NCBI GenBank assembly: GCA_016928995.1
Contig: JAFGJS010000068.1
Location: 1-5,169 of the forward strand
DNA: 5,169 nucleotides
From: Candidatus Sumerlaeota bacterium
GTDB lineage: Bacteria > Sumerlaeota > Sumerlaeia > JAFGJS01
Reading direction: 5' to 3'
Shown: positions 1 through 4,563 of the stretch, one piece after another
How positions within the stretch are numbered: position 1 is the stretch's first letter
Layout of the letters: each line of letters opens with the position of its first letter
Program-made: the position numbers and the translations under genes
The notes under the pieces: generated by a model
Databases searched by the model: none
The model's input: the letters and a program-made list of their open reading frames with translations, nothing else
What the model was told of the DNA's origin: nothing

Positions 1-1
1 C

Positions 2-391
2 ATCGGCCCGTGGGCGGTCTACAAGCGCGCGGAGCGAACGGGCTATCAGTTTGACGCGGATGATCTCGAAGACGTTTACCGGATCACCGGCGGCTATGCC
101 ACCGAGGCGCTGATTCATCACTGGCGCGTGCTCCGGCGGCTTTCCGGCAATGTGACCGATCAGCAGATTGCGGATGACATCGGCGGCAACCTGCAACGCG
201 CCACGTCGATGATCCAGATGATTCTGCAGGATCTGTCCGCTGATGACGACACGCCGGGCGTGTTTGACCGCGAGGAACTGCATCGCCTTGAAGCCGCGCT
301 GGCTGAAGCCGCCGCGCAGATCGAGTCCGCGCAGGCGGACGTGCAGGGCCGTCTGCGAATCATTCAAAACAAGGAGGCCTCCAGATCATGA
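2..391 (+). CDS. Hypothetical protein, 5'-truncated (C-terminal 129 aa visible)
   Basis: I do not recognise this family. The frame is open from base 2 with no stop before the TGA at 389-391, so the gene very probably starts outside the window. A GTG at 128 could be read as a start, but the residues encoded upstream (beginning IGPWAVYKRAERTGYQFD) look like normal coding sequence, so that start is unlikely. The visible part is mostly helical. Its last 50 or so residues are rich in Ala, Glu and Gln with a heptad-like pattern (ELHRLEAALAEAAAQIESAQ), which suggests a coiled coil. There is no signal peptide, membrane segment or catalytic motif in the visible part. Its stop overlaps the next start as ATGA, so the two are probably translationally coupled. 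A phage accessory or regulatory protein is possible, but no function can be given. Confidence 0.7.
   Translation: MGPWAVYKRAERTGYQFDADDLEDVYRITGGYATEALIHHWRVLRRLSGNVTDQQIADDIGGNLQRATSMIQMILQDLSADDDTPGVFDREELHRLEAALAEAAAQIESAQADVQGRLRIIQNKEASRS
371..377 (+). promoter_or_regulatory. Strong ribosome binding site for the 388 gene
   Basis: AAGGAGG lies 10 bases before the ATG at 388, inside the last codons of the upstream gene. It fixes the 388 start. It is a near-perfect anti-SD match, which implies a host with ordinary SD-dependent initiation. Confidence 0.75.
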
Positions 392-735
392 AACCAATCG
401 CTTACATCGGAATGTATCGCAACATCCGCGGCGAGTGGGAGCAGCAGCGTTCAACGCTTGCGCTGGATGAGGTGGAATGCCGGCGCAGGTTCATCGCCTA
501 TCACGGCGTAGACGAAGACGATCTGACGCCTGAAGAGGTTTTCGACCGTCGCGAAGCAGCCGGCGAAGTGATGATCGCGCCGCTTGTCCGGGGTTATGAA
601 GTCATTGTCCATCCCGACGGATGCGATTGTGCAAATGACAATCGGTATGACGAGGACGAAGCGAATTTCGACGCCCTCGATGATTTTTATCACTCCATCG
701 GTTCAAGGCCATTGCCGGTTGGGAGTGCGGGTTGA
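388..735 (+). CDS. Hypothetical acidic protein, 115 aa
   Basis: Not recognised. The start is set by an AAGGAGG 10 bases upstream and by the ATGA overlap with the preceding gene. The protein has three visible parts. Residues 1-30 hold a hydrophobic strand-like start (IAYIGMY). Residues 31-65 are charged (VDEDDLTPEEVFDRREAAGE). Residues 66-103 hold a strand (YEVIVHP), a Cys-x-Cys pair at 79/81 and a very acidic stretch (DEDEANFDALDDFY). There is no membrane segment or signal peptide. The acidity and small size are common among phage early proteins that bind or mimic DNA-interacting surfaces, but that is only a possibility here. After its stop comes a 99-base gap, the largest in the window. Confidence 0.65.
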   Translation: MKPIAYIGMYRNIRGEWEQQRSTLALDEVECRRRFIAYHGVDEDDLTPEEVFDRREAAGEVMIAPLVRGYEVIVHPDGCDCANDNRYDEDEANFDALDDFYHSIGSRPLPVGSAG

Positions 736-820
736 TCTTCGGCCCCGCCTCCTGGGTGGAAAGCGCGCGAGCCTCGGGCGCGTCGAAGAAACCGGGTCAC
801 AGATCTTCAAAGACTGAGAT

Positions 821-828
821 AAGGAGCG
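821..828 (+). promoter_or_regulatory. Ribosome binding site for the 835 gene
   Basis: AAGGAGCG ends 6 bases before the ATG at 835. The same octamer recurs before the 1095 start. It lies at the end of the 736-834 gap, in which I see no convincing promoter or terminator. Confidence 0.65.
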
Positions 829-834
829 AGTACA

Positions 835-1080
835 ATGCCTGATTTTATCGACACAATTGTTCATGAGATCATGAAACTTGAGCCTCGAGGGGTCACCGAG
901 CAGGATGCTCGTCTGGTTGTCGGCGGTATGCACGTCGGCGACTCTCTGTTTGTCGAGACAGGGTTCCAAGGAGGAAATGGTCGTCTCGTGGTCGTCGGGA
1001 AAGACGAAAAAGATCGTCTTACTGAAATCTTCAATCTTACGCGTACGAGTAGTCGTTGGCATCTTGTCTACCGTATGTAG
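835..1080 (+). CDS. Hypothetical protein, 81 aa
   Basis: Not recognised. The ATG has AAGGAGCG 6 bases upstream. The protein begins with an amphipathic helix (FIDTIVHEIMKLEPRG), followed by alternating strand-like segments (ARLVVGGMHVGDSLFVETG; GRLVVVGKDEKDRL; WHLVYRM), which suggests a small alpha/beta domain. It has no cysteines and no membrane segment. Codon use differs from its neighbours: many codons end in T or A (CTT, CGT, ACT), and the stretch is visibly less GC-rich than the genes to the right, so it may have a separate origin. It is followed 14 bases later by the next start. Gap and SD spacing favour a real gene, but with little family evidence. Confidence 0.6.
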   Translation: MPDFIDTIVHEIMKLEPRGVTEQDARLVVGGMHVGDSLFVETGFQGGNGRLVVVGKDEKDRLTEIFNLTRTSSRWHLVYRM

Positions 1081-1082
1081 CA

Positions 1083-1090
1083 AAGGAGCG
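1083..1090 (+). promoter_or_regulatory. Ribosome binding site deciding the 1095 start
   Basis: AAGGAGCG, 4 bases before ATG 1095. It chooses that ATG over an in-frame TTG at 1056, which lies inside the previous gene and has no SD. Confidence 0.65.
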
Positions 1091-1094
1091 AATC

Positions 1095-1583
1095 ATGGAA
1101 TCACAAATATGGCAGTTACACGATCATAAACGCGCGGGCTACGTGACAGAGGTTCGTTACGACGCCGAACAGGACGCGCTGATCCGTGAAATGATCGACG
1201 ACAAGGGCAACCCGATCAAAGGATCTGCGCGATTCAAAACAGGTCCGTCGGCTCGCGAGTTTATGGAGCGTCTGATCGAAGATGGTCCTGATTGCGGCTG
1301 GGAAAAGGCAAAGAAGTCCCAATCCCTGACGCCGGAATTCGACGCAAGCGAAAAGAAAAACAACTCGCGCGAGATCAAGATCAATCCTGCTGGGGAGGGG
1401 CAACCTGCAAAACGGAAATACAAGAAGCGCAAAACGGCCGCTGTCCAGCGATCGGCGCCGGCAGCGAAGGCTACGCCAATCTCGGAAGACGCTGCAGGAA
1501 AAATCCAAGGCATGATCGATAACTTGAGCGCTTACCGCGAGAGCATCGACCAGGCCATCAGTTCACTGGAAGCGTTGCTGTAA
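1095..1583 (+). CDS. Hypothetical protein, 162 aa, two segments joined by a basic linker
   Basis: Not recognised. The ATG at 1095 is chosen because AAGGAGCG lies just upstream; an in-frame TTG at 1056 would overlap the previous gene. Residues 1-75 look like a compact alpha/beta domain (strands around YVTEVRYD and ALIREMIDD, then a helix SAREFMERLIED). Residues 82-122 are a low-complexity, strongly basic linker (KRKYKKRKTAAVQR), suited to nucleic-acid contact. Residues 130-162 form an amphipathic, probably coiled-coil helix (IDNLSAYRESIDQAISSLEALL), which could mediate oligomerisation. The layout fits a small DNA- or RNA-binding phage protein, but this is inference from composition only. A 70-base gap with two hairpins follows the stop. 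Confidence 0.65.
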   Translation: MESQIWQLHDHKRAGYVTEVRYDAEQDALIREMIDDKGNPIKGSARFKTGPSAREFMERLIEDGPDCGWEKAKKSQSLTPEFDASEKKNNSREIKINPAGEGQPAKRKYKKRKTAAVQRSAPAAKATPISEDAAGKIQGMIDNLSAYRESIDQAISSLEALL

Positions 1584-1591
1584 ATTAAACA

Positions 1592-1624
1592 GCCCGTCCA
1601 GGTGTTACGAGCACCTGACCGGGC
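1592..1624 (+). other. Imperfect 13-bp inverted repeat (hairpin) in the gap after the 162-aa gene
   Basis: Arms 1592-1604 and 1612-1624 pair as 5 bp, a 2x2 internal mismatch, then 6 bp, with loop TTACGAG. It starts 8 bases after the TAA. No T-run follows on the + strand (CTAACCAAAAA), so it is not a canonical intrinsic terminator. It could protect the upstream mRNA 3' end, act as a weak or factor-assisted terminator, or be a protein-binding operator. Confidence 0.55.
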
Positions 1625-1634
1625 CTAACCAAAA

Positions 1635-1652
1635 ACACGGAGGGACCCGTGT
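1635..1652 (+). promoter_or_regulatory. SD-containing hairpin before the 1654 start
   Basis: ACACGG (1635-1640) pairs with CCGTGT (1647-1652) around a 6-base loop AGGGAC. The SD GGAGGG (1639-1644) is therefore half in the stem and half in the loop, 9 bases before ATG 1654. The fold could damp initiation of the small basic protein and, through coupling, of the methylase behind it. It is short, so its effect in vivo is uncertain. Confidence 0.45.
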
Positions 1653-1653
1653 C

Positions 1654-1803
1654 ATGGCTGGAAAGAAGCCTGCCCGGAAGCGGGCAAAGAAGGCAAGCGC
1701 GAAATCCGCGCGCCGCAAGTCAAAGCGGGAAATCGAGCAAGAGCTCGAGATCGAACTGAGCATCGCGGAGATCGAGCGGGACCGGAAAGGCGCGAAACAA
1801 TGA
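1654..1803 (+). CDS. Small basic protein, 49 aa, Lys/Arg-rich N-terminus and acidic helix
   Basis: A short gene that a length cutoff would miss. ATG 1654 has GGAGGG 9 bases upstream, and its TGA overlaps the methylase ATG as ATGA (1800-1803). Residues 1-25 contain 13 Lys/Arg among Ala and Ser (KKPARKRAKKASAKSARRK), like a histone-H1-type tail. Residues 26-44 form an acidic amphipathic helix with Ile/Leu every 3-4 residues (EIEQELEIELSIAEIER). The basic half could bind nucleic acid and the helix could dimerise or bind a partner. The tight overlap with the methylase suggests that protein as a candidate partner, which is inference. No homologous family is recognised. It could also be a leader peptide whose translation opens the methylase start. 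Confidence 0.6.
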   Translation: MAGKKPARKRAKKASAKSARRKSKREIEQELEIELSIAEIERDRKGAKQ

Positions 1804-2588
1804 GAGCCTGCGAAGCGAAGAAGCAATTCCTCAAGGTCATGCGCCAGTTTCACCGGCATCAGCCGTGGCGCGTGTTCGCTGATTTCTGCGAGATGGCCGC
1901 GCTGTCGCTCTACAACGTGGTTCCGCAAAGCCATGAAGTCGAACGGCAATATTCCAAAGTGGTTGAAGGATACAGCCCGGAAGAAATGGAGCTGTTCCCC
2001 AAGCTGCTGGCGCTCGCTGTCGAGGCGCTGGACCGCGAGTATTGCGATTTCCTCGGCGACGTTTTTCAGGAACTGGAACTGCACAACCACTGGAAAGGGC
2101 AGTTTTTCACGCCGCTGGACGTGTGCAAGGCCATCGCGGCCATGCAGCTGGACGGCGTCAAAGCCGCAATCGAGCGCAAGGGTTTCGTGACCGTCCAGGA
2201 GCCCGCCTGCGGCGCCGGCGCCATGCTCATCGGGTTGTGCGAAGCGATGCGCGACGCGGGCGTCAATTACCAGGAGCACATGCACGTGACGGCGATCGAC
2301 GTGGACCCGACAGCGGCGCAGATGTGTTACATCCAGCTGACCTTGCTGCATGTTCCGGCCGTCGTTTTTATCGGCAACACATTGTCGCTCGAGCTGCGCC
2401 AGGCATACAAGACTTTCGCGCATCACATCGGCTTCTGGGATTCGAAACTGAGCCGCGGCCATCTGCTCGGTTATGAACCGAGCGGGGAACCGCTGCTGGC
2501 GGAAGCGCCATGCGAGGAGCAACGCGCTGAACCGGACGTCGTGCTTGATCCGGTGCAATTGGATCTGTTCGAGGAGGCCACCGCATGA
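1800..2588 (+). CDS. N-6 DNA methylase-like protein (HsdM-type SAM fold), 262 aa, motif IV not visible
   Basis: Resembles the phage-encoded short N-6 adenine DNA methylase group related to type I HsdM. Visible marks are GQFFTP at residues 100-105, typical before the SAM domain of HsdM-like enzymes; motif I EPACGAGAM at 134-142, the SAM-binding glycine loop; a motif II-like acidic strand end AIDVDP at 165-170; and GNTLSLEL at 192-199. The catalytic NPPF/DPPY motif expected after this point is absent from the whole protein. The length is about half that of a full HsdM, there is no target-recognition domain, and no HsdS or HsdR gene is in view. The C-terminus carries QLDLF (253-257), a canonical bacterial sliding-clamp binding peptide. 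The start overlaps the upstream stop as ATGA with AAAGG 9 bases before. It may protect phage DNA by methylation, or be a SAM-binding protein without catalysis. Confidence 0.8.
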   Translation: MRACEAKKQFLKVMRQFHRHQPWRVFADFCEMAALSLYNVVPQSHEVERQYSKVVEGYSPEEMELFPKLLALAVEALDREYCDFLGDVFQELELHNHWKGQFFTPLDVCKAIAAMQLDGVKAAIERKGFVTVQEPACGAGAMLIGLCEAMRDAGVNYQEHMHVTAIDVDPTAAQMCYIQLTLLHVPAVVFIGNTLSLELRQAYKTFAHHIGFWDSKLSRGHLLGYEPSGEPLLAEAPCEEQRAEPDVVLDPVQLDLFEEATA

Positions 2589-2695
2589 GCCGCCGCGAAT
2601 TGATGTTAAATCTGATCGTTCTGATTGTCCTCACGGCGTCCTTTTGGGCGCTGTTGTGGCTGTCCTGGGCGACCTTTCCGGAGTGGTGGCGATGA
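2585..2695 (+). CDS. Small single-span membrane protein, 36 aa
   Basis: Too short for usual gene finding but well supported. ATG 2585 overlaps the methylase stop (ATGA), GGAGG (2573-2577) sits 7 bases upstream, and the TGA at 2693-2695 overlaps the next start, again as ATGA. The sequence has a short basic N-terminus (MSRREL), one hydrophobic segment from about residue 7 to 30 (LNLIVLIVLTASFWALLWL), and a Trp-rich end (FPEWWR), with five Trp in 36 residues. The N-terminal Arg pair suggests N-in topology, and the aromatic belt suits the far membrane interface. Function is unknown. Its place in a DNA-metabolism operon rather than a lysis cassette makes a holin less likely, though not excluded. 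A superinfection-exclusion or membrane-anchor role is only speculation. Confidence 0.6.
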   Translation: MSRRELMLNLIVLIVLTASFWALLWLSWATFPEWWR

Positions 2696-2901
2696 TGATC
2701 AACGGATTCACACCCGAGCAGCTGGTGAAGGAAGTTGAGCGCGAGATCGAATACCGCGAATGGGTTTACAGCGCCCACGGATCGAAACGGATTTCGCATC
2801 AGAATCAACGGCGCATCGACATGATGAAAGCCATCGCGGACCACTTCAACGAGATGGCCGAGGCCTCTGGCGTACAGGGAGACATGCTCGATGTTTCGTG
2901 A
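2692..2901 (+). CDS. Small phage-type hypothetical protein, 69 aa
   Basis: The start is ATG 2692 (or 2695, the next codon), overlapping the upstream TGA as ATGA, with GGAG 8 bases before. The protein is almost entirely helical: PEQLVKEVEREIEYREWVYSAHG, then a basic turn (SKRISHQNQRRI), then MMKAIADHFNEMAE. From memory it recalls a widespread class of small phage proteins with the pattern E-L-x-x-R-x-x-V-Y-x(n)-R-R-I-x-x-M-x-A-I, which have no assigned function; I cannot confirm the match. It overlaps the next gene by 11 bases. There is no membrane segment or cysteine. A DNA-metabolism accessory role is guessed from location only. Confidence 0.65.
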   Translation: MMINGFTPEQLVKEVEREIEYREWVYSAHGSKRISHQNQRRIDMMKAIADHFNEMAEASGVQGDMLDVS

Positions 2902-3661
2902 GATCGCTACACTCGACGAGACCTGGTTTCGTGACGGCGGAACGGACACCGTGATTATGGCGAGCAATGGCGAGCGCGTTTGCGATCTGCATTACGCCAT
3001 CGATCAAAAGAACGGATCGCGCGGAGCCCATAACAACATGCCGCGATTCCGCATCAGGCGCGAGTTGATCCTGCTGGCGCCGCGTTTGTTCGCCAAACTC
3101 CGCGAGATGCTGGACGCCGATGCATTCTGCGAATTTATCAATCAATGCCTGAAAGGAGAATACAAGCCCATGACTGCTACAGCAGTGCGTCAACAGGAGC
3201 TCGAGCAGCAACTGGACGCCGAATTCAATAGCATGACGTGCGAGGGCGATCTGCCCGGCGACGTTGACGAGGAGAAAAAGCATTTCCTCAAGCGCTACAT
3301 GCGCATGCGCCTGGCCAAGGAAGCCGCCATCGAGCGGCTGAAGAACGACTTCGAGGCGGCGCGCAAGCGGCTGGAATCCGAACTGGCGGCCGTCGAGTAC
3401 CGCTTCGGCGAAGCGGCGCGCAACGTCGCCGGTGAGATGCTGGCCGCAAGCAAAAAGAAAAGCATGAAAACCTTGTGGGGAACCTTCGGCTTTCGCACGA
3501 AGGCGGCCGCGCTGGTGATCAAGCAGGAGCAGGATTGCCTGCAATCGCTGATGGCCAAAGCGCCGAAGCTGGTTCGCAAGGAAGTCAAGGTCAGCATCGA
3601 CAAGGCCGGCCTGAACGATTTTTCAAGGAACACGGCTGGGTTCCGGGCGGCTGTGAAGTGA
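2891..3661 (+). CDS. gam: Gam-like host-nuclease inhibitor with an extra N-terminal domain; 3' end apparently frameshifted
   Basis: Mu Gam-type proteins bind double-stranded DNA ends, as Ku does, and block RecBCD-type exonucleases. The Gam-like part begins near residue 94: a long charged coiled coil (about 128-185, KEAAIERLKNDFEAARKRLE), then KKKSMKTLWGTFGFRTK (188-204), the basic strand segment characteristic of the family, then the VSIDKAGL region. Residues 1-93 (MASNGERVCDLHYA; RRELILLAPRLFAKLREML) look like a different small phage protein that normally stands alone. An in-frame ATG at 3170 with AAAGGAG upstream could start Gam by itself. In the frame given the C-terminus is RNTAGFRAAVK. 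A shift to -1 after Phe244 gives FKEHGWVPGG...FYVKGA, the ending expected for the family, stopping at 3699 and yielding 269 aa (176 aa from M94). The start follows AGGGAG by 9 bases. Confidence 0.7.
   Translation: MFREIATLDETWFRDGGTDTVIMASNGERVCDLHYAIDQKNGSRGAHNNMPRFRIRRELILLAPRLFAKLREMLDADAFCEFINQCLKGEYKPMTATAVRQQELEQQLDAEFNSMTCEGDLPGDVDEEKKHFLKRYMRMRLAKEAAIERLKNDFEAARKRLESELAAVEYRFGEAARNVAGEMLAASKKKSMKTLWGTFGFRTKAAALVIKQEQDCLQSLMAKAPKLVRKEVKVSIDKAGLNDFSRNTAGFRAAVK
3152..3172 (+). promoter_or_regulatory. Internal ribosome binding site and ATG inside the gam-like reading frame
   Basis: AAAGGAG (3152-3158) lies 11 bases before an in-frame ATG at 3170, at the boundary between the N-terminal domain and the Gam-like part. 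Initiation here would give a 176-aa Gam-like product if the -1 shift is also made, a normal length for the family. Whether both products are made cannot be seen from sequence. Confidence 0.5.
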
Positions 3662-3699
3662 CGGAAGCCAGCGAGACATTCTACGTGAAAGGAGCATGA
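3619..3699 (+). other. Probable -1 frameshift site with downstream hairpin in the gam-like gene
   Basis: The run TTTTT (3619-3623) is read GAT TTT TCA in the gene's frame. Slipping back one base gives TTT TTC AAG and an open frame to the TGA at 3697-3699, ending FYVKGA. A hairpin follows: 3635-3645 (GCTGGGTTCCG) pairs with 3662-3672 (CGGAAGCCAGC), 10 of 11 pairs with one G-G mismatch and a 16-base loop that contains the zero-frame TGA (3659-3661). With the -1 ending, the gap to the next start is 3 bases, like the other junctions; without it the gap is 41. A lost T, either in the genome or in assembly, explains the data equally well. Confidence 0.6.
3688..3694 (+). promoter_or_regulatory. Ribosome binding site for the 3703 gene
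   Basis: AAAGGAG ends 8 bases before ATG 3703 and lies within the -1-frame ending of the gam-like gene, as expected in this overlapping gene array. Confidence 0.65.
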
Positions 3700-3702
3700 G
3701 GC

Positions 3703-4563
3703 ATGGCAATGACGCAAGGCAACACGGCGCTGTGGGACGCGGTCGAAAAGACCGATCCGGCGCACACCAAAACCTTCAGCCGTCCGGGCGGTTTTTCCGG
3801 CACGGCGATCAACGCCACCTGGCTGGCGAAACGGGCCACGGAAAAGTTCGGCCCCTACGGCATCGGCTGGGGCGTTGAAATCGTGGAAGAGCAGTACCAG
3901 CAAGGCGGCCCGATTGTTTTAGGCGGCGAGGTGAAAGGACATCAAATCGTCCACATCTATCGCATCAAACTCTGGTACAAGTGGGGCAAGGAGCGCGGCG
4001 CAGTGCCGTCGCTCGGGCAGACCACGTTCGTGGGGATCAACCGGAACGGCGTTTTCACCGACGAGGAAGCGCCCAAGAAAAGCCTGACCGACGCAATCAC
4101 CAAGGCGCTCAGCATGCTCGGCTTCGGCGCGGACGTGCACATGGGCATGTTCGACGACAACAAGTACGTCTCGGACCGCATGCGCGAGGAACACCAAAAG
4201 AAAATGACCGGGCAGCAAGGCGGACCGGCGCAACCGCAGCCTGTGCCGCAGTCCGCGCCGCCACAACAGAACGCGCCGCAAGCGCAACCGGCGCCGCAAC
4301 CGGCGCCACCGCCACAGCAACCCCCGCAGCAACCGCAACCATCGCCGCTGGCGTCACAGGAAGCGCTCAACGAGCTGTCACAGGCGATGAGCGGCATGAA
4401 GCCCGGCGAGGTCAAGAACATCCTGCAGCACTGGCTGAACAAGCCGGTCCAGGACGTTCCCGCCGAACAAATCTATCAATGGATCAACTCCAATCCGCTG
4501 ACCATCGAGGACGTCCAGGCGATCAAGGCCTATCTCAAATCCATCGGGAGGGAAGTCGCATGA
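3703..4563 (+). CDS. Probable phage single-strand annealing protein (Rad52-like / Sak3-type), 286 aa
   Basis: Such proteins coat and anneal complementary ssDNA during phage recombination, usually beside an SSB and a nuclease or nuclease inhibitor, as here. Residues 7-160 form the conserved-looking core: LWDAVEKTDPAHTK (10-23), GTAINATWLAKRATEKFGP (33-51), GIGWGVEI (53-60), then FTDEEAPKKSLTDAITKALS (118-137) and MLGFGADVHMGMFDDNKYV (138-156). The T-D-A-[IL]-x-[KR]-A-L-x-x-[LF]-G pattern is typical of Rad52-like annealing proteins. The start match to LWD-TDP phage recombination proteins is from memory. Residues 171-218 are a disordered Gln/Pro/Ala linker. Residues 219-286 form a helical C-terminal domain (EVKNILQHWLNKPVQ; TIEDVQAIKAYLKS) of unknown role, perhaps for partner binding. 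The TGA overlaps the SSB start (ATGA). The annealing activity is inferred; it could be annotated elsewhere only as hypothetical. Confidence 0.6.
   Translation: MAMTQGNTALWDAVEKTDPAHTKTFSRPGGFSGTAINATWLAKRATEKFGPYGIGWGVEIVEEQYQQGGPIVLGGEVKGHQIVHIYRIKLWYKWGKERGAVPSLGQTTFVGINRNGVFTDEEAPKKSLTDAITKALSMLGFGADVHMGMFDDNKYVSDRMREEHQKKMTGQQGGPAQPQPVPQSAPPQQNAPQAQPAPQPAPPPQQPPQQPQPSPLASQEALNELSQAMSGMKPGEVKNILQHWLNKPVQDVPAEQIYQWINSNPLTIEDVQAIKAYLKSIGREVA
4546..4553 (+). promoter_or_regulatory. Strong ribosome binding site for the SSB gene
   Basis: GGGAGGGA lies 6 bases before ATG 4560, inside the last codons of the upstream gene. It confirms the 4560 start, although the SSB frame stays open upstream to before 3981. 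Confidence 0.7.

Noticed and set aside
763-782. GC-rich inverted repeat in the 736-834 gap
   Set aside because: Only about 7 bp with a 2-base bulge in very GC-rich sequence, with no T-run. Not above chance.
968-979. AAGGAGG followed by ATG inside the 81-aa gene
   Set aside because: Only 2 bases separate the SD from the ATG, and the frame it opens has no protein-like character beyond a hydrophobic stretch. Probably chance.
1056-1094. TTG start adding 13 residues to the 162-aa protein
   Set aside because: It lies inside the preceding gene without an SD, whereas ATG 1095 has AAGGAGCG just upstream.
1592-1624. Intrinsic transcription terminator
   Set aside because: The hairpin is imperfect and no T-run follows on the + strand, so I list it only as an inverted repeat.
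1605-2558. 317-codon open frame on the minus strand
   Set aside because: It lies opposite the methylase-like gene, which has clear family motifs; the minus protein is Arg/His/Phe-rich with no recognisable motif. It is a shadow of GC-rich codon structure.
1800-2588. Complete type I restriction-modification system
   Set aside because: There is no HsdS or HsdR gene nearby and the protein is about half the length of HsdM. It is better read as a solitary phage methylase-like protein.
3475-3699. Separate 74-aa gene ending FYVKGA
   Set aside because: Only its last 25 codons look like real protein and they continue the Gam-like fold. The first part is a Gly/Ala/Gln-rich shadow with no SD.
3981-4559. 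Open frame running into the SSB gene, which would add 193 residues to it
   Set aside because: It overlaps the annealing-protein gene in another frame and reads as Ala/Arg/Thr low complexity. The SSB start at 4560 has a strong SD and the standard MNRVILIGN opening.
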